From: Bacteroidota bacterium
GTDB taxonomy: Bacteria > Bacteroidota > Bacteroidia > Bacteroidales > TTA-H9
Reading direction: 5' to 3'
Length of the DNA: 64,000 bases
Assembly: GCA_003250395.1 (NCBI GenBank)
Contig: QKGM01000038.1
Coordinates: 124,001-188,000, forward strand
Part shown: positions 1-9,673 of the stretch, piece by piece
Layout: each line of letters begins with the position of its first letter
How positions within the stretch are numbered: position 1 is the first letter of the stretch
Notes under the pieces: model-generated
What the model saw: only the letters and a program-made list of their open reading frames with translations
What the model was told of the DNA's origin: nothing
Database searches by the model: none
Position numbers and translations under genes: made by a program

Positions 1-2
1 TT

Positions 3-566
3 ACCGGTGCGAAGATTATAAGCCATGAAAATGCCATAAAGGAAATTGAGAGCCAATGGCAAAACCCTGAAAAGGTGGCAATGAAACTGTCAGGAATTGT
101 TGATGAATATACACAGCAATTAAAGGAGTGTGACCGGGAATCAGCTGACTGGTACTCAATATTTATCAACAAATGCAAGTACGAGTATTGCTACGCGGAT
201 GCAAGCCACTTTGTGCCTGTAAGGCTACCGGATACATCTTTTTCGGATAGTCTGGTTCTTGATAAAGGAGATGTAAGCTTTGAAATGATTCATTTTGGAG
301 AAAGCCATTCGGCAAGTGATATTCTGATATGGGTACCTGAGATGAAACTATTGTTCACGGGTGATCTGTTTTTTCAATACGGCAGGCCGTCGTTCAATGC
401 AGACAATAATAATCAGGCAAAATGGTTAACGGCGATCAAATGGATAGAGGATCGTTTTGAGCAGATTGATGTGATTATTACCGGACATGGGCAATTGCTT
501 TCTGTTGATGATCTGGCGTCGTTTAATCGTATTGTCCATGGAAGAATAAAATCGGGGAGTAAATAG
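3..566 (+). CDS. MBL-fold metallo-hydrolase, C-terminal part (cut by window edge)
   Basis: The reading frame is open back to base 3, so the gene begins upstream of the window; the GTG at 75 and ATG at 81 are internal. The visible part carries the second half of a metallo-beta-lactamase fold: a histidine in HFGESHSASD, the bridging aspartate in LLFTGDLFF and the last metal-ligand histidine in IITGHGQ. The HxHxDH motif must lie before the window. Proteins with this pattern hydrolyse varied ester, thioester or phosphoester substrates, and the substrate cannot be told here. A second, unrelated-length MBL protein follows about 180 bases downstream on the same strand. The family call is firm; the function is open. 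Confidence 0.8.
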   Translation, partial: TGAKIISHENAIKEIESQWQNPEKVAMKLSGIVDEYTQQLKECDRESADWYSIFINKCKYEYCYADASHFVPVRLPDTSFSDSLVLDKGDVSFEMIHFGESHSASDILIWVPEMKLLFTGDLFFQYGRPSFNADNNNQAKWLTAIKWIEDRFEQIDVIITGHGQLLSVDDLASFNRIVHGRIKSGSK

Positions 567-742
567 TGATATCACCAACGGTTAGTAACATTTGTTTGGA
601 TTATTTCAGGATTAAGCACAATAATGATGAGTTGACCAGTTCAACTGACGGTTGTTTCTTCTATGTTTAATTATTATCGTGATGTAAGAAGAAATTGGTA
701 TTTCTCACCCGACATACAAAGGCTGATTTATAAGGATTGTAT

Positions 743-1453
743 ATGAAAGTCTGGATTACAGAAAACGGATATCAAATTCAGAGGATACTTGGCGGAAGAA
801 GTAATGTGTTTTTTATTTCAAATGGCAGCACCGGTATTTTGGTTGATTGCAGCCCGAGATTTATGTGGAAGAAACTGAAAAACAGGTTGACCAGTTTTGG
901 GGTATCTCATATTGATTATCTAATCCTGACCCATGCCCATTTTGATCATGCCGACAATGCTAGGCGGATTAAAGAACAGTATGGTGCGAGGATAATTCTC
1001 CACATTTCAGAGGCAGATCGTTTGAGAGGTTGTAAAATGGTAATTCCAAATGGATCAGGTCTCTTAGCTCGCATGATTGCAGGTCTCTTTGGCCCTTTTC
1101 TCTCGGCATATCTTGCTTGCGAATCGTGTGCCCCTGATATATTGATTGCTGACCGGTTTGAGTTACATGATTTTGGGTTCAATGCCTATATTCTTCACAC
1201 TCCAGGGCATTCTCCAGGGTCGTTGAGTGTGGTTGTAGATAATGAAGTAGCCCTTGTAGGTGATACCATGATTGGCGTTTTACCTGGGTCGGTTTATCCT
1301 CCATTTTTAGAGGATCCTGATCAATTGATCCAAAGTTGGGGTAAATTGCTTTCAACAGGTTGCTCATGGTTCATCCCTTCTCATGGATCAGCCAACAGCA
1401 GGTTACTGGTTGAAAAGTGCTATGAAAGGATAGTTAAGCCAACGATTCAATAA
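743..1453 (+). CDS. MBL-fold metallo-hydrolase
   Basis: A complete metallo-beta-lactamase-fold hydrolase of about 236 residues. All metal-ligand motifs are visible: THAHFDHADN (HxHxDH), HTPGHSPGS, the aspartate in ALVGDTMIG and the terminal histidine in FIPSHGS. This resembles the glyoxalase II-like and RNase Z-like hydrolase families, which bind two metal ions. I chose the ATG at 743 over the TTG at 737 because a purine-rich AAGGA lies six bases upstream of it. There is no signal peptide, so it is probably cytoplasmic. It may be cotranscribed with the preceding MBL gene. The substrate is unknown. Confidence 0.85.
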   Translation: MKVWITENGYQIQRILGGRSNVFFISNGSTGILVDCSPRFMWKKLKNRLTSFGVSHIDYLILTHAHFDHADNARRIKEQYGARIILHISEADRLRGCKMVIPNGSGLLARMIAGLFGPFLSAYLACESCAPDILIADRFELHDFGFNAYILHTPGHSPGSLSVVVDNEVALVGDTMIGVLPGSVYPPFLEDPDQLIQSWGKLLSTGCSWFIPSHGSANSRLLVEKCYERIVKPTIQ

Positions 1454-1566
1454 CTTTGTGAATTAGTATGAAGTCGATATCTGACAGGTGCTTAGAGTAT
1501 TTGCGCCATTCAGGGTCGCGACATTCTGGTAAGCCGTTGTATTATAAACAGCTAAGTTAGAAATAT

Positions 1567-1902
1567 ATGTTACGTCATTTGGTAATGTGGAAACTGAAGG
1601 ACTTCGCCGAGGGGAAGCATAAGAATGAAAATGCCCGACTATTAAAGGAAAAACTGGAGACACTCGATAATCTCATCCCGGGAGTGGTGGATATGGGCGT
1701 TGGCATTAATCTTGAGACATCGGAGTATTCAAATTTTGATGTTGTACTTGATATCTCATTCGATAATTATGAAGCTATGGTCAGTTACCAATTGCATGAT
1801 GATCATCAGAAAATCGTTGAATGGGTAAGGAAAGTGGCAGAGGCCAGGAGTTCGGTTGATTACTTTTCAGATAAGGGTGCGAAGCAGGCTGTTGAAGATT
1901 AA
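1567..1902 (+). CDS. Dabb (stress-responsive alpha/beta barrel) domain protein
   Basis: A 111-residue protein that begins MLRHLVMWKLKDFAEG and contains the pattern of the Dabb/ferredoxin-like dimeric barrel family: an N-terminal HLVMWKLK strand, a leucine-rich helix (LLKEKLETLDNLIPG), a central strand (FDVVLDISFDNYEAM) and the HDDHQKIVEWVRKVAE segment. These small dimeric proteins often have no assigned function; plant relatives respond to stress and some bacterial ones act as cyclases or monooxygenase-like barrels. The family assignment is good. The neighbours (MBL hydrolases, a lipoprotein) do not reveal a role. Confidence 0.8.
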   Translation: MLRHLVMWKLKDFAEGKHKNENARLLKEKLETLDNLIPGVVDMGVGINLETSEYSNFDVVLDISFDNYEAMVSYQLHDDHQKIVEWVRKVAEARSSVDYFSDKGAKQAVED

Positions 1903-2238
1903 TGTAATATTGCTGTTATGCTTCTGATTTTAATGATTTTATACCATAGTATTGTATAGAGAGATTCAGACCGGTTTTTCTTCAGCAGCGATACAATTTT
2001 GACTCAAATTAATATACATTTGTCATATTATTATGTTCTCGGTAAAGAAACCGACAATAGGCAGGATTAACAGGAGTGGTTGCTACAGGTTTGTTATATT
2101 TACCCGGGAATCATTGTAATATTTTTCATTACACAGGGCTTGGTTTTTTTCTTTCATTGAACCTGTTGTATTTACAATTTGTCTGAACAATTGACCAAAA
2201 AGTGCGGCGTCAGCACTTTAAACACTGACTTGAAGAAA
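1903..2238. other. Intergenic region, no gene seen
   Basis: A stretch of about 336 bases between the Dabb gene and the following lipoprotein gene. It is A+T-rich. The longer frame starting at a TTG at 2179 is an N-terminal over-extension of the lipoprotein gene. I see no RNA gene, convincing terminator or repeat. Confidence 0.5.
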
Positions 2239-2826
2239 ATGAAAAAGTTTTTCGTTCTGTTTTGTGCAATCGGTATGGTAGTATTCTCCGGATGTAAGAA
2301 GGATAAAGAGGAGGAAGCTGCAACCAGCCTCGACAACAAGGTTTTAATCAATGAGATTTTTAAAGCAGGAATGTCATGGAATCCCAACGGAGAGTCAGTG
2401 AAGTCGTCGGTGCCGATTAATATTCAGGTTGATAATACTGTATCCAGCCCAATCAGCGGGAATATTCATGTTCTGGGAAGTGTTACCGGTACCATGAATA
2501 TCGATGATGAATCGGGTGTTGTTCAGAGTGGCACATTGTTGCTCGGGCTCACCGAGACTATCAATGATTATGCCTTTAAATGCGACGATCAGACCTTTAT
2601 AATGAACGGAGCTCCATATCTGTCGCTAACAGGTACCTTTACCCTGGGTTATGGAGGTTCCTTCGGTACTGCTTCGAGCATGCAGTTTAGCGGAGGTCTG
2701 AGGGTTACCGGACCAGATTATGACCAAACAATCAATGTTCAGATTACCATAATCCTTAATCCTGGAGGTACAGGTGGTCATGTTAATGGAACAGTGGGAG
2801 GTGTCGCCCTGGATTATACGTTCTAA
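2239..2826 (+). CDS. Hypothetical lipoprotein
   Basis: About 195 residues. The ATG at 2239 gives a classical SPII signal, MKKFFVLFCAIGMVVFSGC, with the lipobox cysteine at residue 19 followed by KKDKEEE, so I prefer it to the TTG at 2179. The mature part is rich in Gly, Ser, Thr and Asn and predicted to be beta-strand. It contains repeated polar stretches (VLGSVTGTMNIDDESG, GTFTLGYGGSFGTASS) typical of Bacteroidota outer-membrane-attached beta-proteins of unknown function. I do not recognise a domain. A strong terminator follows directly, so the transcript ends here. Confidence 0.75.
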   Translation: MKKFFVLFCAIGMVVFSGCKKDKEEEAATSLDNKVLINEIFKAGMSWNPNGESVKSSVPINIQVDNTVSSPISGNIHVLGSVTGTMNIDDESGVVQSGTLLLGLTETINDYAFKCDDQTFIMNGAPYLSLTGTFTLGYGGSFGTASSMQFSGGLRVTGPDYDQTINVQITIILNPGGTGGHVNGTVGGVALDYTF

Positions 2827-2864
2827 TTTTGTCCAGTAGTTTCGCTTATAAGAATTACAGTTTT

Positions 2865-2911
2865 AAACGGCCATTCTTTTCTCAGTGATTGAGAAGGGAA
2901 TGGCTGTTTTT
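2865..2911 (+). terminator. Rho-independent terminator after the lipoprotein gene
   Basis: A 20-base left arm (2865-2884) pairs with a 20-base right arm (2890-2909) across a 5-base loop, with only G-U type mismatches, and ends in a run of T. It lies 39 bases after the lipoprotein stop codon. Confidence 0.85.
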
Positions 2912-3082
2912 GGGTGGTCGTACGTTTTCTGGTATTTAGAATCACTGTTAGTTGATCGTAAATCCTGGCAATATCTTAGGAGTTCCTTTCTAACAGAAAG
3001 AATGAACCCACAAGATATTACGAAAATTTGTATTAATCAGATGAGGGAAAGGCAAATCAAGACAAGAACAACAATCTTTTGA

Positions 3083-5146
3083 TTATTTTACCTCGCTGCC
3101 ATTTCCAAAAGCATCTTTAGGCTGTACGAAACAAAGTTTTCCGACAGCATTCTCAGCCATCAGTATCATCCCCTGGCTTTCGATGCCTTTCAGGTTTTTG
3201 GGAGCCAGGTTTACCAGCATGATTACCTGTTGCCCGATTATGGATTCCGGGGTATAATGTTCAGCAATACCAGAGATTACCGTACGCTGATCGATTCCGG
3301 TATCAACCTTCAGTTTCAGCAGTTTCTTTGTTTTGGCAACTTTTTCGGCTTCGAGGATGGTACCAACACGGAGGTCAAGCCTGGCAAAATCATCATAATC
3401 AACATTGGCTTTGGCAGGATTTACCGGGGAAGCAGCTATCAGGTTAGCCATACGGGAGGCTTCCAGCTTATCAAGTTGGCACTGTATAGCATCATCTTCA
3501 ATTTTCTCATAAAGGAACTCTGCCGCATTTAACTGGTGGCCGGTAGGTAACAGGTCGGTTTGTCCGGCTACATCCCATTTTGAAATACCGAGGTTCAGGA
3601 TATTGTTAAGCTTCGATGCTGTAAAAGGGAGGAAAGGTTCGCAAACGATGGCCAGGTTCGCACATATTTGCAAAGAGATGTTTAAAACAGTCTTTACCCT
3701 TTCAGTATCTGTCCTGAAGACTTTCCAGGGCTCATTATCGGTCAGGTATTTATTTCCGAGGCGAGCCATATTCATCATCTCACCCAGGCTTTCACGGAAG
3801 CGAAAAGCTTCGATACTGGAAGCAATTTTTGAAGGGAATTCAGATAACTGTTGAACTGTTTCTCTGTCAGCATCATTGAGCCCTGTAATTTCCGGTACAA
3901 CACCCTCAAAGTATTTATGGGTAAGGACAACTGTACGGTTTACGAAATTACCGAAAATGGCCAGTAATTCACTGTTGTTGCGTGTCTGAAAATCTTTCCA
4001 GGTAAAATCATTATCCTTTGTCTCAGGTGCATTTGCACAGAGTACATAACGCAATACATCTTGTTTACCGGGAAAATCTTCAAGGTATTCATGAAGCCAG
4101 ACTGCCCAGTTACGCGATGTACTAATTTTATCACCTTCCAGGTTCAGGAATTCGTTGGCAGGTACATTGTCAGGAAGAATGTAGCTCCCTTCACCCTTGA
4201 GCATTGCCGGAAAAATGATACAATGAAATACGATATTGTCTTTTCCTATGAAATGAACAAGACGGCTATCAGTTGATTTCCACCATGGTTTCCAATCTGT
4301 TCCTTTTGCTTCGGCCCATTCACGGGTAGCTGATATGTATCCGATGGGAGCATCAAACCATACATAAAGTACTTTTCCTTCAGATCCTTCTACCGGTACT
4401 TTTACTCCCCAGTCCAGGTCTCGTGTTACAGCCCTGGGTTGTAAACCCTGATCAAGCCATGACTTGCATTGTCCGTAAACATTGGTTTTCCAATCGTCTT
4501 TATGTCCTTCAAGAATCCAGTTTTTTAACCAACCCTCATACCGGTCAAGAGGAAGAAAGTAGTGGGAAGTATCAACAAGTAAAGGCGTGTTACCACTAAG
4601 AGCTGAACGGGGGTTAATAAGATCGGTTGCATTCAGGGTAGTGCCACATTTTTCGCATTGATCCCCGTATGCCTTTTCGTAGCCACAATGAGGGCATGTA
4701 CCAGTGATGTAACGGTCGGCTAAGAATTGTTTTGCTTCCTCATCATAGTATTGTTTGGTGGTTTGTTCAATAAAATCCCCCTGATCGTACATTTTACGAA
4801 AAAACTCTGAAGCGGTTTTATGATGAATTGGCGAAGATGTGCGTGAATATATATCGAAAGAAATGCCAAGTTCTTCGAACGATTTTTTGATGATGCCATG
4901 ATACTTGTCGACCACCTGCTGGGGGCTTACCCCTTCTTTTCGGGCCTTGATGGTGATAGGCACCCCATGTTCGTCGCTACCACCTATAAACAATACATCT
5001 TCTCCCCTGGAGCGGAGATAGCGGGCGTAAATGTCTGCAGGTACATAAACTCCCGCAAGATGACCTATATGAATAGGGCCATTAGCGTATGGCAATGCCG
5101 ATGTGATGGTGTAACGGCTGAATTTCTTTTTAATATCAGTTTCCAT
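3083..5146 (-). CDS. metG: Methionyl-tRNA synthetase
   Basis: A 687-residue class I aminoacyl-tRNA synthetase that charges tRNA-Met. The HIGH signature is at residues 26-29 (PIHIGHLAG) and the second signature appears as KISTS near residue 340, the usual variant in this group. A zinc-binding insertion has four cysteines in two knuckles ([18 protein letters not shown]). The C-terminal 110 residues, from about 578, form a Trbp111-like tRNA-binding OB-fold ([20 protein letters not shown]) found in dimeric MetRS enzymes. The length is normal. The gene stands alone on the minus strand. A TACCTTTG box at 5174-5181, about 28 bases upstream of the ATG, is a likely promoter element. Confidence 0.98.
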   Translation of the reverse strand: METDIKKKFSRYTITSALPYANGPIHIGHLAGVYVPADIYARYLRSRGEDVLFIGGSDEHGVPITIKARKEGVSPQQVVDKYHGIIKKSFEELGISFDIYSRTSSPIHHKTASEFFRKMYDQGDFIEQTTKQYYDEEAKQFLADRYITGTCPHCGYEKAYGDQCEKCGTTLNATDLINPRSALSGNTPLLVDTSHYFLPLDRYEGWLKNWILEGHKDDWKTNVYGQCKSWLDQGLQPRAVTRDLDWGVKVPVEGSEGKVLYVWFDAPIGYISATREWAEAKGTDWKPWWKSTDSRLVHFIGKDNIVFHCIIFPAMLKGEGSYILPDNVPANEFLNLEGDKISTSRNWAVWLHEYLEDFPGKQDVLRYVLCANAPETKDNDFTWKDFQTRNNSELLAIFGNFVNRTVVLTHKYFEGVVPEITGLNDADRETVQQLSEFPSKIASSIEAFRFRESLGEMMNMARLGNKYLTDNEPWKVFRTDTERVKTVLNISLQICANLAIVCEPFLPFTASKLNNILNLGISKWDVAGQTDLLPTGHQLNAAEFLYEKIEDDAIQCQLDKLEASRMANLIAASPVNPAKANVDYDDFARLDLRVGTILEAEKVAKTKKLLKLKVDTGIDQRTVISGIAEHYTPESIIGQQVIMLVNLAPKNLKGIESQGMILMAENAVGKLCFVQPKDAFGNGSEVK

Positions 5147-5173
5147 GGAATATAGGGCTTATAAAACAGGGGG

Positions 5174-5181
5174 CAAAGGTA
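5174..5181 (-). promoter_or_regulatory. Probable metG -7 promoter box
   Basis: On the minus strand this reads TACCTTTG, matching the Bacteroidota TAnnTTTG element. It is well placed for a short leader before metG. No clear -33 TTG box is visible at the right distance. Confidence 0.5.
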
Positions 5182-5778
5182 AGGAATTAAGAGGCTGGTT
5201 GCCGATATAAAAGTGTAAGCTACTTAACTGGTCAGATGAAGTTTGTTGTCGAAATTTTCATCCAATATGAAAAAAAAAGTTTGGTTAAAGGATTTCTATG
5301 TGCTCAGCGTCAGGGGTTCATGGGTAAATAAAGCCGGGGAAATTGAAATTTGTAAAAATTACAGACAGATATTCGTTTAAAGAGGATTAATTAACCAGAG
5401 ATTAATTCCCAGATATGCTGATAATCAAGAAAAAGATATGTCAAAGATATACCAATGATAAGGGGGTGTCGCCTTAATTATATCTTTTTATTGGATTATC
5501 AGTATGTTAGGATAGTATTTGGCAAAAGGTTTTATTAAGTAGAATTTCTGCAAGGGGGTAAATTGTAATAACCATGAAAGCTTGATTTAGAAATTTCTTT
5601 CGAACCGGACACGGATAAAAATAGGACACCGGAAGTAAAAAATAAGCAATATTAATGACATTAATCTCAGGAAGTTGCTTTACCTGTAACAAGATACCGT
5701 TATATGATTCGAATTACTTTCTCTATTTTTGCATAAATACCGGTGTCTCCAATAAATGATAGCTTTAACCAATCTGTT
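5182..5778. other. Intergenic region with one inverted repeat
   Basis: About 600 bases between the divergent metG and transglutaminase genes. A 9-base inverted repeat (AAAGATATA at 5443-5451, TATATCTTT at 5479-5487) encloses 27 bases. A TATTTTTG box at 5724-5731 may be the -7 element for the downstream lipoprotein gene. The only frame of note, about 61 codons on the minus strand (5507-5692), has no features of a real gene. Confidence 0.45.
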
Positions 5779-8382
5779 ATGAACCAACGACTCTTATCTT
5801 TTTTTGTTTTTTTATTGCTGTTTACTGCCTGTAATCAGCAGGAACCCCATTTTATTACTGATAGTACCTATCGTCGGCAGGTTGAAGCTGATTATGAGGT
5901 TGCCAGGCATCTCGCGGGTCCCCGCCAGGAAAAACTGTTTGGTGTGATGGATCAGGATCTGACAATTGAGGAAAGTGAAGCATTGAAGTTCCTGTTTGCT
6001 TACATGCCGCTTAACGACATGGCAGATTATGATGGTGTTTTTTTTCTGCGAAACGTAAGGCTTGCTTTCGCCGCGCGTGATACTTTTTCCTGGGGAAGAA
6101 CGATACCTGAGGATGTATTCCGTCACTTTGTCCTCCCGTACAGGGTAAATAATGAGAATCTTGATTCCGCGCGTGCTGTTTTTTTTCATGAGTTAACTCC
6201 CCGTCTTAAAAACTTAACAATGAAAGAGGCTGCACTGGAAGTGAATCACTGGTGTCATGAGAAGGTAAACTACCAGGGGACTGACAGTCGCACCATTTCT
6301 CCATTGGGGGCTATCTGTACAGCTTACGGTCGTTGTGGTGAGGAATCAACTTTTACTACAACTGCATTACGATCTGTCGGGATACCTGCCCGGCAGGTCT
6401 ATACGCCCCGATGGGCTCATGTTGATGATAATCATGCCTGGGTGGAGGTTTGGGTTGATGGGAAATGGCAATTTCTTGGAGCCTGCGAACCTGCACCGGA
6501 TTTGAATCAGGGTTGGTTTGCCGGACCGGCATTACGGACGATGATGGTTCACACAAATGCATTTGGCCGGTATCAGGGGACTGAAAAAGTATTGAAATCG
6601 TACGAAAAATATGCCCGTCTCAACCTCCTTGGAAATTATGCCCCCACCAGGCAGATAGCAGTTAAAGTTACCGGAAGAGACGGAAATCCAATCCAGGGTG
6701 CTACAGTCGATTTTGGCTTGTATAATTATGCTGAATTTTATACACTCCATCGTACTTTATCCGACGAAAACGGGATAGCACTTTTTGAGACAGGACTTGG
6801 TGATATTCAGATCTGGGCGTGCGATAAGAAGGGAAATTTTAACTTAAGCCGATTGACGGTTGAAGCTACTGATACACTTATTCTTCATCTCACCCGTAAA
6901 GCGGGTGATGAATTTGTATATGATTCTGACAATGTTCCACCCATCGTCAGAGAACCAGCAAGTATATCAGAATCAGGACAAAAGGAGAATGACCTAAGGC
7001 TGGCAATTGAGGATTCTGTTCGTAATGCATATATCGCTACTTTTATCAAAGAGGATGAAGCCAGGGCATTAGCTGCTTCATTGGGGCTTAATGCAGACAG
7101 GTTCTGGTCGGTAATGCAAAAAAGTCGTGGAAACTGGAAGGCTATCAGGTCATTTTTCGAAAAAACGGATAAAAATAACAGGCAACTTGCCCTGATACTG
7201 ACTGAAACCATTGCCGAGAAGGATTTGCACGATACCCCTGAGACTGTACTGACTGATCACCTCACCCGTTATATTGCAAATGGCGGTTCATTAGTCCCTG
7301 ATGAGCGGGAAATACTTTACGTACTCAATCCCAGAATCGATTTGGAGAAACTGACTCCGTACCGGTCGTTATTAGCTGATAGTTTGTCGTTTCTGAAGGG
7401 TGGTGATGATGCAGCTACTGCTGGTTCCATCGCTGCCTGGATAGACGAAAATATCGCAATTGACAGTGTTAACAATTATTACGGAATCAGGATAACTCCT
7501 CCGGGCATGTTTGGATTGAGGCGTTCAGATCCTTCAAATCGTGATCTGCTTTTTGTTGCCGTGTGCAGGTCGCTGGGCATTAGTGCACGATTGGAGCCTG
7601 CAACAAAAATACCGCAGTACTATACTGATGGTTGGGTCAATGTTTCTTTTGCTGCCGGAGAGGCTCAGGCATTCGTGATGGAAAAAGGCCGGATTAGTCT
7701 TATTTATGATCAGAAAGAAACTCCTGAACCCTTGTATTATATTCATTTCAGCCTTGCCCGGTTTGATGGAACTGCTATGAAGACCCTTGAATTTGATGAG
7801 ATGAAGCCTATTAGTCGATTTCCTGAAGAGATAGAATTAGAGCCTGGCTACTATAGGTTATTGACCGGCAATAGGTTGAGCGACGGAACAGTTTTGGTAA
7901 GACAGTTATTCTTCAATCTTGCCAAAGGCGAAAAAAGGTCTATAGACCTTGTTGTACGTCATGAACAGGCATCATTAACGGTAATTGCCCGTTGGGCTGA
8001 AAATCCGCTAAATCTTTCATCTGCAACTATTGTAGGATGGATTGATCCTGAAACAGAACCAGGGCGACATTTCCTTGTTGATATGGAGCCGGTAAAGGAA
8101 TCCTTTGAAAAGGCTGGTATCCGGATGCAAATTTTTACTGTTGACGAATCGAATGGTAATAAAATAAAAGGTCGTTTCCCTAAAGGAACAATTGTGAGAA
8201 CTGATGAAGGTTGGTCACTGGCGAGGTCATTTACCAGGATTACCGGGCTTAAGTCAGATGACGCTCTCCCTGTTTTTGTGGTATTGTCTGTTGATGGTGA
8301 TGTGGTTTATTATACTTCAGGATATCAGATTGGTACGGGAGAGCAGCTACTTAAAACTATGCAGCGGGCACTTCGGGAATAG
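5779..8382 (+). CDS. Transglutaminase-like domain lipoprotein
   Basis: About 867 residues. The ATG at 5779 starts an SPII signal, MNQRLLSFFVFLLLFTAC; the in-frame GTG at 5743 would only add a non-conserved leader. The transglutaminase-like core lies near residues 165-245: the cysteine at about 186 in AYGRCGEES, the histidine at about 219 in DDNHAWVEVW, and WQFLGACEP in place of the more usual Asp-containing LDPT. After it comes a carboxypeptidase-regulatory-like beta domain (VTGRDGNPIQGATVDFG) and long domains seen in Bacteroidota surface proteins. Such proteins may be proteases or peptide-modifying enzymes. It is predicted to be anchored in the cell envelope; the substrate is unknown. Confidence 0.85.
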   Translation: MNQRLLSFFVFLLLFTACNQQEPHFITDSTYRRQVEADYEVARHLAGPRQEKLFGVMDQDLTIEESEALKFLFAYMPLNDMADYDGVFFLRNVRLAFAARDTFSWGRTIPEDVFRHFVLPYRVNNENLDSARAVFFHELTPRLKNLTMKEAALEVNHWCHEKVNYQGTDSRTISPLGAICTAYGRCGEESTFTTTALRSVGIPARQVYTPRWAHVDDNHAWVEVWVDGKWQFLGACEPAPDLNQGWFAGPALRTMMVHTNAFGRYQGTEKVLKSYEKYARLNLLGNYAPTRQIAVKVTGRDGNPIQGATVDFGLYNYAEFYTLHRTLSDENGIALFETGLGDIQIWACDKKGNFNLSRLTVEATDTLILHLTRKAGDEFVYDSDNVPPIVREPASISESGQKENDLRLAIEDSVRNAYIATFIKEDEARALAASLGLNADRFWSVMQKSRGNWKAIRSFFEKTDKNNRQLALILTETIAEKDLHDTPETVLTDHLTRYIANGGSLVPDEREILYVLNPRIDLEKLTPYRSLLADSLSFLKGGDDAATAGSIAAWIDENIAIDSVNNYYGIRITPPGMFGLRRSDPSNRDLLFVAVCRSLGISARLEPATKIPQYYTDGWVNVSFAAGEAQAFVMEKGRISLIYDQKETPEPLYYIHFSLARFDGTAMKTLEFDEMKPISRFPEEIELEPGYYRLLTGNRLSDGTVLVRQLFFNLAKGEKRSIDLVVRHEQASLTVIARWAENPLNLSSATIVGWIDPETEPGRHFLVDMEPVKESFEKAGIRMQIFTVDESNGNKIKGRFPKGTIVRTDEGWSLARSFTRITGLKSDDALPVFVVLSVDGDVVYYTSGYQIGTGEQLLKTMQRALRE

Positions 8383-8568
8383 CAGGTATTTGTAATATTA
8401 TTGAAGGGGATATCCCGGGACGGAGTTTTGATGTCCCGATTAGGAGTGGATTATTTTCCAGACTTTTCAATGTATGTTATTTTTTACATATATTCGCCGG
8501 GTTGTTGTCTCAGGTTGATAATTGACAATTTATTTCGACAGGTTATCTGTAAATTAAAACATTATAAG

Positions 8569-9612
8569 ATGAAGGCTTCAAAATTAATTCGTTTCCGTCT
8601 CTTCATTGCTTTTCTTGTCCTTACATCAGGAATTTGGTTTTTATCCTCTTATAGCGGAGATAATACAGATTATCCGGGCGGATCACCGGCAGGTTATACC
8701 GGTTCTCCAGGTGATGGGAAAGATTGTGTTCAATGCCATGGTGGAACCAGTACTCCGGTGACGGACTGGATTACATCAGATATACCTGTTGAAGGATATA
8801 TACCGGGAAATACATATAACATTACTGTAACTCTGACCGGATCGGGTAAAAAAGGGTTCGAGGTTTCACCCCAGAATGCTTCCGGAGATTTGCTCGGAAC
8901 ACTTGTTGCCGGGACGGGGAGCAAACTAACCGGGAGTGGAAAATACATCACCCAGACTTCATCTACCAGTGCCAACCCGGCTACCTGGTCTTTTGGCTGG
9001 ATTGCTCCGCCATCTGGTACCGGGGACGTAACATTTTATGCGGCTTTTACCCTTAACAAACCGGTAACAAAAACATCCACCCTTACAGTACATGAGGCAG
9101 AACCGGTTTTTATTGTCGATATCCAAGGAACTTCATCTATTTGCCTGGGTGTATCAGTTGCTTTGACAGCTATTCCGACAAATGCTCCTGGTGAGGTGAC
9201 TTATGAATGGAGTTCTGATCCGGCAGGATTTACTTCGACATTACAAAGTCCTACGGTAACCCCTGAAGTAAGCACTACCTACATAGTTGTTGCCAACTCA
9301 GAAGGGCAGGAAGCAACAGATTCTTTAACAATAGAGGTTATGGATTGTACCGGAGTGCCTGAGTTTGATTCGCAATTAATTCTTAAGCTTTCACCCAATC
9401 CGGTCCATAATAACGTTAAAATAAACTGGCCGGAGACTGATGGTAAAACAGCATCCCTGAAGGTATTAATGTGTAATGGGGCCCCTATTGATAAAACGGA
9501 TAACATAGTACAGGGACAGATTATTCAAACCGGGCATTGGCCGAGAGGAGTATTATTAGTTTTTGTAACGACAGACCAACATGTCTATACAGGAAAGCTG
9601 CTTCTCCAATAG
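8569..9612 (+). CDS. Choice-of-anchor V domain protein with CxxCH motif and T9SS sorting domain
   Basis: About 347 residues from the ATG at 8569; the upstream in-frame sequence lacks a sensible signal. An N-terminal hydrophobic segment (FRLFIAFLVLTSGIWFL) is followed by a short GSPGDGKDCVQCHGG region with one CxxCH haem c attachment motif, then a beta-sandwich typical of the choice-of-anchor V family. A PKD/Ig-like stretch (SSICLGVSVALTAIPTNAPG) and a C-terminal T9SS type A-like domain (LKLSPNPVHNNVKINW) complete it. It is probably exported by Sec and delivered to the cell surface by T9SS. Whether haem is bound is inferred from the motif only. Confidence 0.85.
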   Translation: MKASKLIRFRLFIAFLVLTSGIWFLSSYSGDNTDYPGGSPAGYTGSPGDGKDCVQCHGGTSTPVTDWITSDIPVEGYIPGNTYNITVTLTGSGKKGFEVSPQNASGDLLGTLVAGTGSKLTGSGKYITQTSSTSANPATWSFGWIAPPSGTGDVTFYAAFTLNKPVTKTSTLTVHEAEPVFIVDIQGTSSICLGVSVALTAIPTNAPGEVTYEWSSDPAGFTSTLQSPTVTPEVSTTYIVVANSEGQEATDSLTIEVMDCTGVPEFDSQLILKLSPNPVHNNVKINWPETDGKTASLKVLMCNGAPIDKTDNIVQGQIIQTGHWPRGVLLVFVTTDQHVYTGKLLLQ

Positions 9613-9673
9613 CTATTTTATTTTATAACATTTATACTGAGCTATTTGAGAAACTGGTTTAGCAAACAGAATA

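Noticed and set aside
2885-3082. 65-codon plus-strand frame
   Set aside because: It begins inside the terminator hairpin after the lipoprotein gene and has no domain or signal.
5507-5692. 61-codon minus-strand frame
   Set aside because: An isolated short frame in A+T-rich intergenic DNA without a promoter or conserved features.
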